64,000 bases of DNA, from the NCBI RefSeq assembly GCF_001907195.1, contig NZ_LVWA01000004.1, positions 620,001 through 684,000 of the forward strand, in the 5' to 3' direction. The position numbers and the translations under genes were made by a program. Positions 41,330 through 51,600 of the stretch are shown piece after piece. The DNA comes from Pontibacter flavimaris. GTDB lineage: Bacteria; Bacteroidota; Bacteroidia; Cytophagales; Hymenobacteraceae. The notes under the pieces were generated by a model. That model had not been told where the DNA came from and did no database searches. It saw only the letters and a list, made by a program, of their open reading frames with translations. Every line of letters begins with the position of its first letter. Within the stretch, counting starts at the first letter, position 1.

Positions 41330-42277
41330 CTACTTCACCACCGCCGTAGTACCAACTGGCGGTATCACCAGGCCGTCACCCCGCTTCTTGCGGCCCTTCA
41401 GGTTGATGTTGTAGATGATCACCGAGATGAAGATCAGGATATAAGCGGCTACCTTGGTGCTTGTGGTTTGCTCGCCAAAGTATAAAAAGGCCATCAGGAA
41501 GTTGATGATCGGGTTGATGTACATCAGGATGCCAATGGTGCCCGAGGTAAGCTCTTTAAGGGCGAACAGGTTCAGGAACAGCGGCAGTACCGTAAACACA
41601 GCACTCAGTAAGCCCACATGCATAAAAAAATGCGCGTCCAGCCGGGCATTGCCTCCGGTAAAGAAAGTATAAAACGGCCCGATGAACGCGAAAGCAAGGA
41701 TAAGCTGCAGTTTCAGGAGCACTATCTTGTCATAGGCCTTCATGAGGCGCTGCGTGATCAGGTAAAAGGCGTAGCTCAGGGCAATCAGCAAGCTGAAGAG
41801 CAGGCTTGTTATTTCGCCGCTGCCGATCAGAGCACAGCTCAGTGCGCTCAGCCCGATAGCCAACCACTGGTTTACCCGCAGCTTCTCTTTCAACAATAAA
41901 AACCCGAGTACGGCCGTAAGTATAGGGCAGAGCAGGTAAGAAAAGGAGCCGGTCTGGATGTCGATGCGGTTAACTACGTAGATAAACGAGAGCCAGTTGG
42001 TGGTGAGCAGCACGCCGCCCAGGAAGGTAAAAAGGATGAACAGGCGCTTCTCGCGGGCTCTGGAGTTCTTTACCTGGGTTAGCGTCGCCAGCAGTTGCTT
42101 GCGGCGGAAAAGCAGCGAGATAAGCAGCAGCAGGCCTACTGAGAATGCCACGCGAAAGTATAAAATCTGACCGCTAGGGTATTCGGCTAGTGCTTTCAGC
42201 GGAAAGGGGATGAAGCCCCAGATAATGAATGCTGCCAGTCCCGCAGCGTAATAGGGTTTTTGGTTATGTGTTTCCAT
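41330..42277 (-). CDS. rarD: RarD-like EamA family transporter
   Basis: I start this at the ATG 42275-42277 (METHNQKPYYAAGLAAFIIWGFIPFPLKAL), giving 315 residues; the longer frame begins within AT-rich repeat words. The signature GFIPFPLKAL and the TNWLSFIYVVNRIDIQTGSFSYLLCPILTAVLG segment are typical of RarD proteins, which differ from other EamA families. Ten helices are predicted. RarD was named from chloramphenicol sensitivity in Pseudomonas; the physiological substrate is not known. The C-terminal tail is Lys/Arg-rich (LKGRKKRGDG) and cytosolic. Confidence 0.85.
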   Translation of the reverse strand: METHNQKPYYAAGLAAFIIWGFIPFPLKALAEYPSGQILYFRVAFSVGLLLLISLLFRRKQLLATLTQVKNSRAREKRLFILFTFLGGVLLTTNWLSFIYVVNRIDIQTGSFSYLLCPILTAVLGFLLLKEKLRVNQWLAIGLSALSCALIGSGEITSLLFSLLIALSYAFYLITQRLMKAYDKIVLLKLQLILAFAFIGPFYTFFTGGNARLDAHFFMHVGLLSAVFTVLPLFLNLFALKELTSGTIGILMYINPIINFLMAFLYFGEQTTSTKVAAYILIFISVIIYNINLKGRKKRGDGLVIPPVGTTAVVK

Positions 42278-42404
42278 GAAAAGCCGGAAAAAGGATAAAG
42301 AGCGCAAAGGTAAAGAATTGTTGGTTGTTAATTGTTGCTCGTTGTTTGTGGAATGGTTATGCTGCAAGGTTAACAGGCTGGATGGTTGAATAGGATTACC
42401 TTAC

Positions 42405-42614
42405 CGCGGTCCAACCACCCCTACCCCTCCTTGTCTAAGGAGGGGAGTCTGTGATTACATCGGCTAAAGTATAAACTTCGTAGCTGCTAGTATCATGAGA
42501 AAAGGTCGAGGCCTGTTTGTGCAAATATTTAACTCCTAAACTCCTAAACTCTCTAACTCCTAAACTCCCCTAACTTTTTAACTTTCTAACTTCCCAACTT
42601 TCTAACTTTGCCAC
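42405..42614 (-). repeat. Composite dispersed repeat, copy 3 (inverted)
   Basis: This carries, in reverse orientation, the CCAACCACCCCTACCCCTCC module (42411-42430), a decayed remnant of the GGTCG palindrome (around 42505) and a long run of CTAACTTTCTAACT-like words (42530-42610). The last word ends as TAACTTTG, five bases before the murF-alr ATG, and can act as its -7 box. The 42278-42614 spacer holds no gene. Confidence 0.8.
42603..42610 (+). promoter_or_regulatory. Candidate -7 box TAACTTTG of murF-alr, inside a word repeat
   Basis: A perfect TAnnTTTG lies so close to the ATG (42615) that the transcript would start at or within a few bases of the start codon. Several near-identical words upstream (TAACTTTT, TAACTTCC) could be competing boxes. 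Confidence 0.5.
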
Positions 42615-45074
42615 ATGCTCACGTTTCAGCAACTACAAAGTATAACCCAAGGCAAGGAAGTACAATTTGTGCGGCCACTGCCCATCGTGCACCTGCTCAC
42701 CGACAGCCGCAAGCTCTCGCAACCGGCGGGTTCGGTGTTTTTCGCCATCCAGGGCAAGTATAACGACGGCCACAAATACCTGCCGCAGCTGTACGCGCAG
42801 GGCGTCAGGGCTTTTGTGCTGGAGCAGGGCGATCTGGAAGAGCTGAAACGGCTCTACCCGGAGGCCAACATCCTGCTGGTGGAAAACAGTCTGGAGGCAT
42901 TGCAGCGGGTAGCGGCGTGGCACCGGGCGCAATTCTCCATACCTGTGATCGGGATAACGGGCAGCAACGGTAAAACGATTGTAAAAGAATGGCTCTCGCA
43001 GCTACTGAGCCCGGAGGAGCTGGTGGTAAAGAGCCCGCGCAGCTACAACTCGCAGCTGGGGGTGCCGCTGAGCGTGTGGCAACTGCAGCCCAATCATACC
43101 TTAGGCATTTTTGAGGCGGGCATCTCGCAGCCCGGCGAGATGGAGAAGCTGCAGCCCATCATCCGTCCCACCCTCGGCATCTTTACCAACATCGGCACGG
43201 CCCACGACGAAGGCTTTACCTCCCGTGAGCAGAAGGTGCAGGAAAAGCTAAAACTGTTTAAAGACGTAGAACGGCTGTTTTACTGCTCTGATTACAAATT
43301 GCTGCACCAGGCCGTACTCCTTCAAAGTATAAACTCCTTCACCTGGAGCCGTCAGCATCCCGAGGCTAACCTATACATCAACGCCACTACCACAGCCGGC
43401 CATCGGACCATCATAGTGTATACTTTCGGGGGAGAGAAACAGCGCCTGGCCATTCCGTTTACCGACGAGGCATCGGTAGAAAACGCGCTACACTGCCTGG
43501 CCATACTTTTACACCGCGGCCTGCCGCTCTCCGAGATTCAGGACCGCCTGGACCGCCTGCACCCCGTGGCCATGCGCCTGGAGATGAAGGAGGCCATCAA
43601 CGGCTGCTACCTCATCGACGACACCTATAACAACGACCTGGCCGGCCTGGCCATCGCGCTGGACCTGCTGGCCAACCAGCCACAGCGAGGCAAGCGTACG
43701 GTTATACTTTCCGATCTGCTGGAGTCCGGCCTGTCAGAAGCAGCATTATATAGCCAGGTGGCGTTACTGATACAAAACCGTGGTATTGATAAAGTCATCG
43801 GCATAGGCCCAACTATAAGCCATCACCAGTTAAAGTTTTCAGGCGAAGCCTTATTTTATGGCAGCACCAGAGACTTCCTGCAGCAGTTTAAAGCTGAGGA
43901 TTTCAGAAATGAGTTAATCCTGGTGAAAGGGGCGCGCGTGTTCGGGTTCGAAAAGATCGTGCAGGCCTTTCAGCAGAAAGTGCACGGCACGGTGCTGGAG
44001 GTAAACCTGGATGCGTTGGTGCACAATCTCAACTACTACCGCACCAAACTCGCCCCGGATACCAGGCTGATGGTGATGGTCAAAGCCTTCGCTTATGGCA
44101 GTGGCAGCTTCGAGGTGGCCAACCTGCTGCAGTTTCACCGGGTGGATTACCTGGCGGTAGCCTACGTGGACGAAGGCGTGGCCCTGCGCGAGAACGGCAT
44201 CACGCTGCCCATTATGGTCATGAACCCCTCGCCCGACAGTTTCCCCAAGCTGCGGCAGTACAGTCTGGAGCCGGAGATCTATGCGCTGGAGCAGCTGCAG
44301 GCTTTTGTGACTTCGCTGGAGCCGGACGTAAAGTATAAAATCCACCTCAAGCTGGACACGGGCATGCACCGCTTGGGCTTTGTGCCCGAGGATTTTGAGG
44401 CCTTGTTTGCTTTGCTGGCGCAGCACCCGCAGGTACAGGTAGCCAGCACCTTTTCTCACTTGGCCGGGGCCGACGAGGCCATCCATAACGATTTCTCGCA
44501 GTTGCAGATCTCTCGTTTCAGAAGTATGGCCACTGCGCTGGAGGAGCGCCTGAAGTATAAAGTCATCAAGCACATCCTCAACTCAGCGGGCATCGTGCGT
44601 TTTCCGGAGCACCAGCTGGACATGGTGCGCCTGGGCATCGGCCTGTATGGGGTAGAGGCGACGGGCTCGGAGCAGGAGGCGCTGCGGCCAGTGAGCACGC
44701 TAAAAACCACTGTCTCCCAGGTGAAAAGTATAAAACAGGGCGAGACGGTAGGCTACAGCCGCAAAGGGATTGCGGATGTGGCTAAAACCACCGCCACCAT
44801 CGCCATTGGCTACGCCGACGGCTACGACCGCCGCTTCAGCAACGGGGTAGGAGAGGTCCTCATCAACGGCCAGCGCTGCCCGCTTATCGGCAACGTGTGC
44901 ATGGATATGTGCATGATAGATGTGACGGGACTGCAGGTAAAAGCCGGGGACACAGCCATTGTGTTCGGGCCGGAGCTCACGCTGGTGGAACTGGCCCAGC
45001 GCATCGGCACCATCCCCTATGAGCTGCTGACCAATGTAAGCACGCGCGTAAAGCGGGTTTTCTATTCGGAGTAG
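42615..45074 (+). CDS. Bifunctional MurF ligase / alanine racemase
   Basis: At 819 residues this is the MurF-Alr fusion typical of Bacteroidota. The N-terminal part (1-450) is UDP-N-acetylmuramoyl-tripeptide:D-alanyl-D-alanine ligase; its ATP loop is GITGSNGKT at 113-121, followed by NSQLGVPLSVW and LIDDTYNNDLAGLAIAL. The C-terminal part (from about 455, VHGTVLEVNLDALVHNL) is alanine racemase: PLP lysine K490 in MVKAFAYGSG, then LKLDTGMHRLGF, then VGYSRKG with the catalytic Tyr and INGQRCPLIGNVCMDMCMIDVT. The protein therefore makes D-Ala and uses the D-Ala-D-Ala product in the same peptidoglycan pathway. It stands alone; no ddl or other mur gene is near. Ten AAGTAT/ATACTT copies lie inside it. 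Confidence 0.95.
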   Translation: MLTFQQLQSITQGKEVQFVRPLPIVHLLTDSRKLSQPAGSVFFAIQGKYNDGHKYLPQLYAQGVRAFVLEQGDLEELKRLYPEANILLVENSLEALQRVAAWHRAQFSIPVIGITGSNGKTIVKEWLSQLLSPEELVVKSPRSYNSQLGVPLSVWQLQPNHTLGIFEAGISQPGEMEKLQPIIRPTLGIFTNIGTAHDEGFTSREQKVQEKLKLFKDVERLFYCSDYKLLHQAVLLQSINSFTWSRQHPEANLYINATTTAGHRTIIVYTFGGEKQRLAIPFTDEASVENALHCLAILLHRGLPLSEIQDRLDRLHPVAMRLEMKEAINGCYLIDDTYNNDLAGLAIALDLLANQPQRGKRTVILSDLLESGLSEAALYSQVALLIQNRGIDKVIGIGPTISHHQLKFSGEALFYGSTRDFLQQFKAEDFRNELILVKGARVFGFEKIVQAFQQKVHGTVLEVNLDALVHNLNYYRTKLAPDTRLMVMVKAFAYGSGSFEVANLLQFHRVDYLAVAYVDEGVALRENGITLPIMVMNPSPDSFPKLRQYSLEPEIYALEQLQAFVTSLEPDVKYKIHLKLDTGMHRLGFVPEDFEALFALLAQHPQVQVASTFSHLAGADEAIHNDFSQLQISRFRSMATALEERLKYKVIKHILNSAGIVRFPEHQLDMVRLGIGLYGVEATGSEQEALRPVSTLKTTVSQVKSIKQGETVGYSRKGIADVAKTTATIAIGYADGYDRRFSNGVGEVLINGQRCPLIGNVCMDMCMIDVTGLQVKAGDTAIVFGPELTLVELAQRIGTIPYELLTNVSTRVKRVFYSE

Positions 45075-45480
45075 GGCTGATTTAGAGATTGGAAAATGTG
45101 CTGTGTCTGAAGTATGATCGCCGGTGCTGAACGTATGAATCTCATCGATGTTCCGGGTTAGATAATTCAGTATGCACAGAATTTATACTCTCAACTTATA
45201 CGTGCAGTCCTCTTGCCTGTACTTTCAGGGGCGGCTTCTGAAGTATAGGTTCAAGTCCTCCCGCCTATACTTCCGAAACTAAGGGACGCCCAGGTAGCCC
45301 ATCAACCCATTAATACCTTAATCCAACGCCACATCTCCAGATTCCCTGATCCTTCTAACCTCCTCATCCCCAAAAGGGTGCGCCTCCGGATATCCAAACG
45401 ATTAATTCTTTTGCTTTAAAGTTGAACACCTTGTAACTTGCAGTTGTTTATAAACAGTCTAAATAAAGGAGAGGCAAGAC
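45075..45480. other. Intergenic spacer with an AAGTATAGG inverted repeat
   Basis: The 406 bp between murF-alr and feoA hold no gene that I can support. At 45240-45273 GAAGTATAGG and CCTATACTTC form a perfect 10-bp hairpin; the loop word GGTTCAAGTCC looks like a tRNA T-arm but no tRNA fold exists. The feoAB promoter candidate is at 45410-45441. Confidence 0.65.
45410..45441 (+). promoter_or_regulatory. Candidate promoter of feoAB
   Basis: TTTG (45410-45413) is 20 bp upstream of TAACTTGC (45434-45441), six of eight to TAnnTTTG. The leader then carries a clear Shine-Dalgarno AAGGAG (45466-45471), nine bases before the feoA GTG. No Fur box is evident by eye. Confidence 0.5.
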
Positions 45481-45732
45481 GTGCGACAAAAGGCAGAAGA
45501 GCATAAGAAAACCAGATCAGTGCGTGACATGGAGATAGGCGAGCAAGGCGTGATTAGCTCTCTGGAGGACCCGGAGATGGGGCTGAAGCTGCTGGAAATG
45601 GGCTGCATACCCGGCACAGCGGTGAAATTGAACAGCCGTGCCCCACTCGGCGACCCCATCACCATCATCGTGAACAACTACACCCTCTCCCTGCGCTTAG
45701 ACGAAGCCGAGACCATATTACTCAAGCAGTAG
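45481..45732 (+). CDS. feoA: FeoA family ferrous iron transport protein
   Basis: This 83-residue protein has a small SH3-like FeoA domain: RDMEIGEQGVISSLEDPEMGLKLLEMGCIPGTAVKLNSRAPLGDPI. The start is GTG, decided by a strong AAGGAG nine bases upstream (unusual here, where most genes lack one). FeoA is a cytosolic partner of FeoB and is thought to modulate its gating or GTPase. FeoB begins ten bases after the stop, so the two are one operon. Confidence 0.92.
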   Translation: MRQKAEEHKKTRSVRDMEIGEQGVISSLEDPEMGLKLLEMGCIPGTAVKLNSRAPLGDPITIIVNNYTLSLRLDEAETILLKQ

Positions 45733-45742
45733 ATTCTTTTTC

Positions 45743-47896
45743 ATGACTGTAGCTACCCAACCTGAAATAAAACCGGCCAGGCAAAGCACCGCCCGGCCGG
45801 AGGAGGTCCGGATTGCCCTGATCGGCAACCCCAACTCTGGCAAGACATCGTTGTTTAACCAACTTACCGGCCTCAACCAGAAGGTGGGCAACTTCCCGGG
45901 GGTTACAGTTGATAAAAAATCGGGCTACACCCAGCTGACGCCGTCTATCCGGGCGGAGATCATCGACCTGCCGGGCTCTTACAGCCTGTACCCTAAGTCG
46001 ATGGATGAGCGGGTGATAACCGACCTACTCTACGATTCCCAGGCAAGGCATTTCCCGGATTTGGTCGTGGTTACGGCCGATGCCTCTAACCTGAAGCGCA
46101 ACCTGCTGCTGTTCACGCAGCTGGCCGACCTGCAGCTGCCGGTGGTGCTGGCCCTGAACATGGTGGATGTGGCCGAGCAGGAGGGCGTGAAGATTGATGT
46201 GGAGGCGCTGCAGCGCGAGCTGGGCGTGCCCGTTATCCCCATGAACGCCCGCAAGGGCATCGGGATGGCCGCCCTCAAAATAGTGGTGACGCAGCAGCTG
46301 AGCGCAGCCGATAAAACGTTTTACACAGTTCCCGCCGACCTGCAGCCACTGGTTGAAAGTATAAAGACCCGCTTCGGCCTCAGCAACGATTACCTGGCCC
46401 TGCAGTATGCCCACCTCTACAAGAGCCTGAAGTTCCTGAACGAGGAGGATATTGCCTGGCTGGGCGAGCAGCTGGAGCAGGCGGGCTTCAAGTCCAACGC
46501 GCGACAGGCACAGGAGACCATCGCGCGCTACACCCGGATAAACGAACTGCTGCTGGACGCCGTGCGCGTGGAGAAAGCCGACAAAGACGAGAAGTTCAGC
46601 AACCGCCTCGACCAGATCCTGACGCACAAGGTGTTTGGCTACCTCATCTTCTTCGGTATACTTTTCCTTATCTTCCAGGCCATTTTTGCCTGGGCCAGCT
46701 ACCCCATGGACCTCATCGACGCCAGTATCGCCGCGCTGAACAGCCTGATACAGGAGAACTTTGAGGGGCCGCTGATTAACCTGCTGACCGAAGGGGTGAT
46801 CGCCGGTTTGGGCGGCGTACTGATATTCATACCGCAGATCGCCATACTTTTCGCGTTCATCGCCATCCTGGAGGAGACCGGCTACATGGCCCGCGTTACC
46901 TTTATGATGGACAAGGTGATGCGCAAGTTCGGCCTGAACGGCAAGAGCGTGGTACCGCTTATTTCCGGCGTGGCCTGTGCCGTGCCGGCCGTGATGTCGG
47001 CGCGCACCATCGAGAACTGGAAAGACCGGATGATCACCATCTTCGTGACACCGCTGATGAGTTGCTCGGCCCGTATCCCGGTTTATACCGTGCTGATCGC
47101 GCTGGTAGTGCCTGATACGTATTACTTCGGTTTTATGAACCTGCAGGGGCTGGTGCTGATGGGCCTGTACCTGATCGGTTTTTTGGCGGCCATATTTTCT
47201 GCGTTGCTCCTCAAGGTCATACTCAAGGCCCGTGAGCGCAGCTACTTCATCATGGAGTTTCCGACTTACAAGATGCCGCGCTGGAAAAACGTGGGCCTGA
47301 CGATTGTGGAGAAGGTAAAGGCGTTCGTTTTTGAGGCGGGTAAGGTGATCGTGGCCGTCTCGATCATACTTTGGGTGCTGGCCTCCTACGGCCCCGGCGA
47401 CAGCTTTGAGCGGGCAGAGCAGCAGGCGCTCACAGAGGCGCGTGCCGAAGGCCTGACCGAACTGCAAACCGAGAACAGAATCGCCTCCCACCAACTGGAG
47501 TCTTCTTACGCCGGTGTTATCGGCCATGTCATAGAGCCGGTTATCAGGCCCCTGGGCTACGACTGGAAGATAGGCATTGCCCTGCTCACTTCTTTTGCCG
47601 CCCGTGAGGTGTTTGTGGGTACCATGTCTACCATCTATAGTATAGGTGAGGAGGAGAACGTGACCACGATCAAGGAAAAGCTTTTGTCGGAGAAAGACGC
47701 CAACGGGGATCCATTCTTCACGCCGGCGCGCAGCTTCTCGCTCATGATCTTTTACCTTTTCGCGATGCAGTGCGTGAGCACGCTGGCCGTTGTCCGCCGC
47801 GAGACCAAGAGCTGGACGTGGCCTGCCGCGCAGCTTGTTTACATGAGTGGTCTGGCGTATGTCATGGCCTATATCACCTACCAAGTGTTTAGCTAA
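45743..47896 (+). CDS. feoB: Ferrous iron transporter B
   Basis: A 717-residue Fe2+ transporter of the inner membrane. The N-terminal G domain shows GNPNSGKTSLFNQLTG (28-43), the G2/G3 region with DLPGSYSLYP, and LNMVDVAEQEG (G4). After a helical linker, the membrane region (from about 300) has two gate repeats: GGVLIFIPQIAILFAFIAILEETGYMAR and SGVACAVPAVMSARTI, and SCSARIPVYTVLIALVVP in the first; ALLTSFAAREVFVGTMSTIY in the second. GTP binding drives Fe2+ uptake, mainly under low oxygen. FeoC is missing, as in most Bacteroidota. A perfect terminator follows at 47923-47966. Confidence 0.96.
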   Translation: MTVATQPEIKPARQSTARPEEVRIALIGNPNSGKTSLFNQLTGLNQKVGNFPGVTVDKKSGYTQLTPSIRAEIIDLPGSYSLYPKSMDERVITDLLYDSQARHFPDLVVVTADASNLKRNLLLFTQLADLQLPVVLALNMVDVAEQEGVKIDVEALQRELGVPVIPMNARKGIGMAALKIVVTQQLSAADKTFYTVPADLQPLVESIKTRFGLSNDYLALQYAHLYKSLKFLNEEDIAWLGEQLEQAGFKSNARQAQETIARYTRINELLLDAVRVEKADKDEKFSNRLDQILTHKVFGYLIFFGILFLIFQAIFAWASYPMDLIDASIAALNSLIQENFEGPLINLLTEGVIAGLGGVLIFIPQIAILFAFIAILEETGYMARVTFMMDKVMRKFGLNGKSVVPLISGVACAVPAVMSARTIENWKDRMITIFVTPLMSCSARIPVYTVLIALVVPDTYYFGFMNLQGLVLMGLYLIGFLAAIFSALLLKVILKARERSYFIMEFPTYKMPRWKNVGLTIVEKVKAFVFEAGKVIVAVSIILWVLASYGPGDSFERAEQQALTEARAEGLTELQTENRIASHQLESSYAGVIGHVIEPVIRPLGYDWKIGIALLTSFAAREVFVGTMSTIYSIGEEENVTTIKEKLLSEKDANGDPFFTPARSFSLMIFYLFAMQCVSTLAVVRRETKSWTWPAAQLVYMSGLAYVMAYITYQVFS

Positions 47897-47922
47897 GGCA
47901 TACAAAGTATAACACAGTATAC

Positions 47923-47970
47923 ACAACAGCGCCCGGTGCAGATTTCTGCACCGGGCGCTGTTGTTTTAGG
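47923..47970 (+). terminator. Terminator of the feoAB operon
   Basis: ACAACAGCGCCCGGTGCAG pairs with CTGCACCGGGCGCTGTTGT around a short loop and is followed by TTTT. Confidence 0.92.
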
Positions 47971-48659
47971 ATAAAATCAATATACGATTAGTGCGATATC
48001 CCCCTTGGTTGCGCTCATACTTTCCCTTTCTGCCTTTTATGGAGCAATAATTTACCTCTATATCCTTTATTTACGTATAATATTTATATGTTTTTTGCAA
48101 TTAAGGTGTATGGTTAACTGATATGCCTTAGCAATTAAATTTGGGCCTATATGAGGAAATTTAAATATATATACTTCTGATTATCATATAGTTGCCAAGT
48201 ATAAGGCGCCACGTGAAGGCATGAAAGAGCATTGCTTATTTGCCTTAGTATAGCTGAAGGGTATCAATTATAACTTTTTTAATAAAGTATAGATTTACAC
48301 TACTAAAAGTATGCTATGAAAGAGATTCTACTAACTATGCAGCGTAGCAGGAGTACGCCAGATTTCCCTTACAAAGTCTAATAACTGAGCTGATCACAAA
48401 GCATTATTTGTCAGCAGGATAAAAGTTTACCCGGGCCTGGCCATCAGATGGTCCACAGCTTCCGGAATCTACTGAGGTAGCACGTGTTTGGCTGTGGCCA
48501 GAACTGCTCCCCCGCAATTGTCATTGTCTCTGCCTCTTTAATCTAAAGCGCGCTTGATACGCTGCGCTATATGGTACGCCATAGCCTCCCTTCGCCCTGT
48601 GTTTTTCTTTTGAATACCATTTACCTGAATACTACAACTCTCACTTAAACTAAAACACA
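47967..48659. other. AT-rich upstream region of the first SusCD operon
   Basis: About 690 bp without a supported gene. It shares TATGGTTAACT (near 48109) with the equivalent position upstream of the second pair (near 53797), and the immediate leader CAACTCTCACTTAAACTAAA, just before the ATG, is nearly identical in both. The rest is unalignable by eye. I cannot place a promoter securely. Confidence 0.55.
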
Positions 48660-51600
48660 ATGAAGAAAATTCTATTCCTGAGTCTTTTGCTTGTGACTGT
48701 CCTGTTGCACCAGGCCATGGCACAAGGAAGGACCATTACTGGTAGAGTGACGGACGCTACTACCAGCCAGCCCTTGCCAGGCGTTACTGTTCTGGTAAAA
48801 GGCACCACCGTTGGTACCGCCACCTCTGGAGATGGCAGCTACACGCTTGATGTGCCGGAAGGCAGCAACACACTGACATTTAGCTTTATTGGCTATAAGA
48901 CGGTAGATCGCAGCATCGGCAACGCCTCTACCGTAAATGTGGCGCTGGCGACAGACGCGGAGCAACTGGAAGAGGTGGTGGTGACCGCCCTCGGTATCGA
49001 GCGGAACAAAAACGAGCTGGCCTACTCGGCCCAGCAGGTTAGCGGGGAGCAGATTACGCGTACCAGAAGCGCTGATTTTGTGAACACGCTTTCAGGAAAG
49101 GTGGCCGGTCTTGATATCCGCTCCAACAACACCATGGGCGGGTCTACGAACGTAATCATCCGGGGTAACAAGTCTATCACAGGCAACAACCAGGCCCTGT
49201 TCGTAATTGACGGTGTGCCGGTAAGTAATGCCAATACCAACACCGCCGACCAGCAGTCCGGTAGGACGGGAACTGACTTTGGTAACGCTGCCGCGGACTT
49301 GAACCCGGATAACATCGAGTCGGTGAACGTGCTGAAAGGTGCTGCTGCAACCGCTCTTTATGGCTCGCGCGCGGCCAATGGCGTGATCATGATCACTACG
49401 AAGAAAGGCGCGAAGAACAGCATGAATATCACGATAAACAGTGGTGTTACCTGGAGCTCGATGGATAAAAGCACTTTTATTGACTACCAGAAAGAGTATG
49501 GGGCAGGCTATGCGCAAGTGTTTCGTACTCCTGCTGACTTAGGTAGCGGGATTGCTCCGGTAGTCCGTTTCCAGGATGATGCCTCCTATGGCCCGAGATT
49601 CGACCCGAACCTGCAGGTGTACCAGTGGGACGCCATTGACCCCTTCCACCCGAACTTTGGCAGAACAAGACCCTGGGTGGCTGCAGAGAACGACCCTAGT
49701 GAATTTTATGAGACCGGGGTTAACTCTAACCAAAGTATAATGGTAAGCGGCGGCGGCGATAAGACCACCTTTAAGGTAGGCTACACCCGAAATGATATCA
49801 AAGGCAACCTGCCCAATGCCACCCTAGATAAAGACCTGTTCAACTTTACAGGTACCTTTGAGGCAACTGAAAAGCTATCAGTGAGTGCTTCTGCCAACTA
49901 TGCACGCACCAAAGGGGTGGGTAGGTATGGAACAGGTTATCAGGGCCGTAACCCTAACCAGCAGTTCAGGCAGTGGTGGCAGACCAACGTGGATATCAAA
50001 GAGCAGGAGGATGCTTATTTCAGAAACCGCCAGAACATTACCTGGAACTGGAATGCCGCAAACACGGGCCCTATCTACTCTGATAACCCCTATTGGACAA
50101 GATTCGAGAACTACTCCAACGACTCCAGAGACAACTTCTACGGCTATGCCTCTGCTACCTACAAGTTTACGGATTGGTTAAGCTTAATGGGCAGGGTCAC
50201 TTTCAACACAACCACGGATATGCAGGAAGAGCGTGTAGCCATAGGAAGTGCTGACGTGAGTGAGTATGAGCGGTATGACAGAGAGTTCAACGAAACCAAC
50301 TATGACCTCTTCTTAAACTTCAACAGGGATATTACGGAGGATATTAGCCTGAATGGATTAATTGGAACCAACCTGCGCAGAGACCGCCTGAGCGATATAA
50401 GAGCAAGCACTAACGGCGGCCTTGTTGTACCAAGGCTATACGCGCTGTCGAACTCAGTTAACCCTATTACCGCACCTATTGAAAACTTTGAGCGGGAAGG
50501 GGTAGATGGTATTTTCGCTAATGCCAACATCGGCTTCCAGGATACCTACTTCCTCGAGCTTTCTGCCCGCCGGGATAAATCCACTACACTGCCAGAAGAA
50601 GATAATTCATACTTTTATCCTTCTGTGGCTGCAAACGTGGTGTTCTCCAATCTTCTCCAGCTGCCTTGGCTGTCAGGCGGTAAGCTTCGGGTAAACTATG
50701 CCGAGGTAGGCAATAGTGCCCAGCCACTAAGTATATTCGATGTGTACACACAGCCAACAGGTTTGGGTTCCGTCCCTATTTTCTCGTTGCCAAACACTAA
50801 GAATAACGAGAACCTGAAGCCGGAGCGGACAAAGAGCTTTGAAGCTGGTATTGAGGCAGACTTCTTAAACAGCCTTTTCGGGTTTGACTTTACCTACTAC
50901 CGGTCAAGCACGGTAGACCAGATCATCAACGTATCCACTACCGGTGCCACAGGCTATACGGCACAGTGGGTGAACGCTGGTGAAGTGGAAAATAAGGGGT
51001 TTGAGGTAGCTGCCTTTGCAACCCCTGTTCAGTCCGGAGATTTCTCATGGAACATCAATATAAACTTTGCCCGTAACCGAAATGAAGTTGTAAGCCTGTA
51101 CCAGGACGTTCAGAACATCCCGCTTGCCACTTTCCAGGGTGGGGTATCGCTTAACGCTGCTGTCGGCGAGCCATTTGGTGTAATCAGAGGCACTGACTTC
51201 GTTTATACAAATGGAGAAAAGACTGTCAACTCCGGGGGTTACTACCTGAACTCCGGTAACGCGGCTGATATCATTGGTGATCCTAACCCCGATTGGACTG
51301 GTGGAGTTAACAACACCCTCACCTTTAAAGGCGTGTCGCTTGGCTTCCTGATCGACGTGCGCCACGGAGGCGATATTTTCTCCCTTGACCAATGGTATGG
51401 AGAAGCCACAGGCCTGTATCCGAACTCTGCCGGGTTGAACGGCAAAGGGAACCCTTCCCGTCTTCCGGTAGCTGAAGGCGGTGGTGTACTGCTGCCCGGC
51501 GTGAAAGAGGATGGTACCCGTAACGACATCTATGCAGAGAATACGGACGGCAACGGCAATACTCCCTTTGGGTACGCTGCCGGTGGTATAGAAGCGCCAA

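Noticed and set aside
42278..42367. N-terminal extension of the RarD-like protein
   Set aside because: The added residues (QHNHSTNNEQQLTTNNS) are a translation of the AT-rich word repeat; the membrane protein starts naturally at METHNQKPYYAAG.
45246..45262. GGTTCAAGTCC resembling a tRNA T-arm
   Set aside because: The flanking bases do not pair as a T stem, and no anticodon arm, D arm or acceptor stem can be formed around it. It is the loop of an AAGTATAGG inverted repeat.
46025..47926. A 633-codon open frame antisense to feoB
   Set aside because: It mirrors the codon pattern of feoB, is full of His/Gln/Arg as expected for an antisense shadow in GC-rich DNA, and has no recognisable domain.
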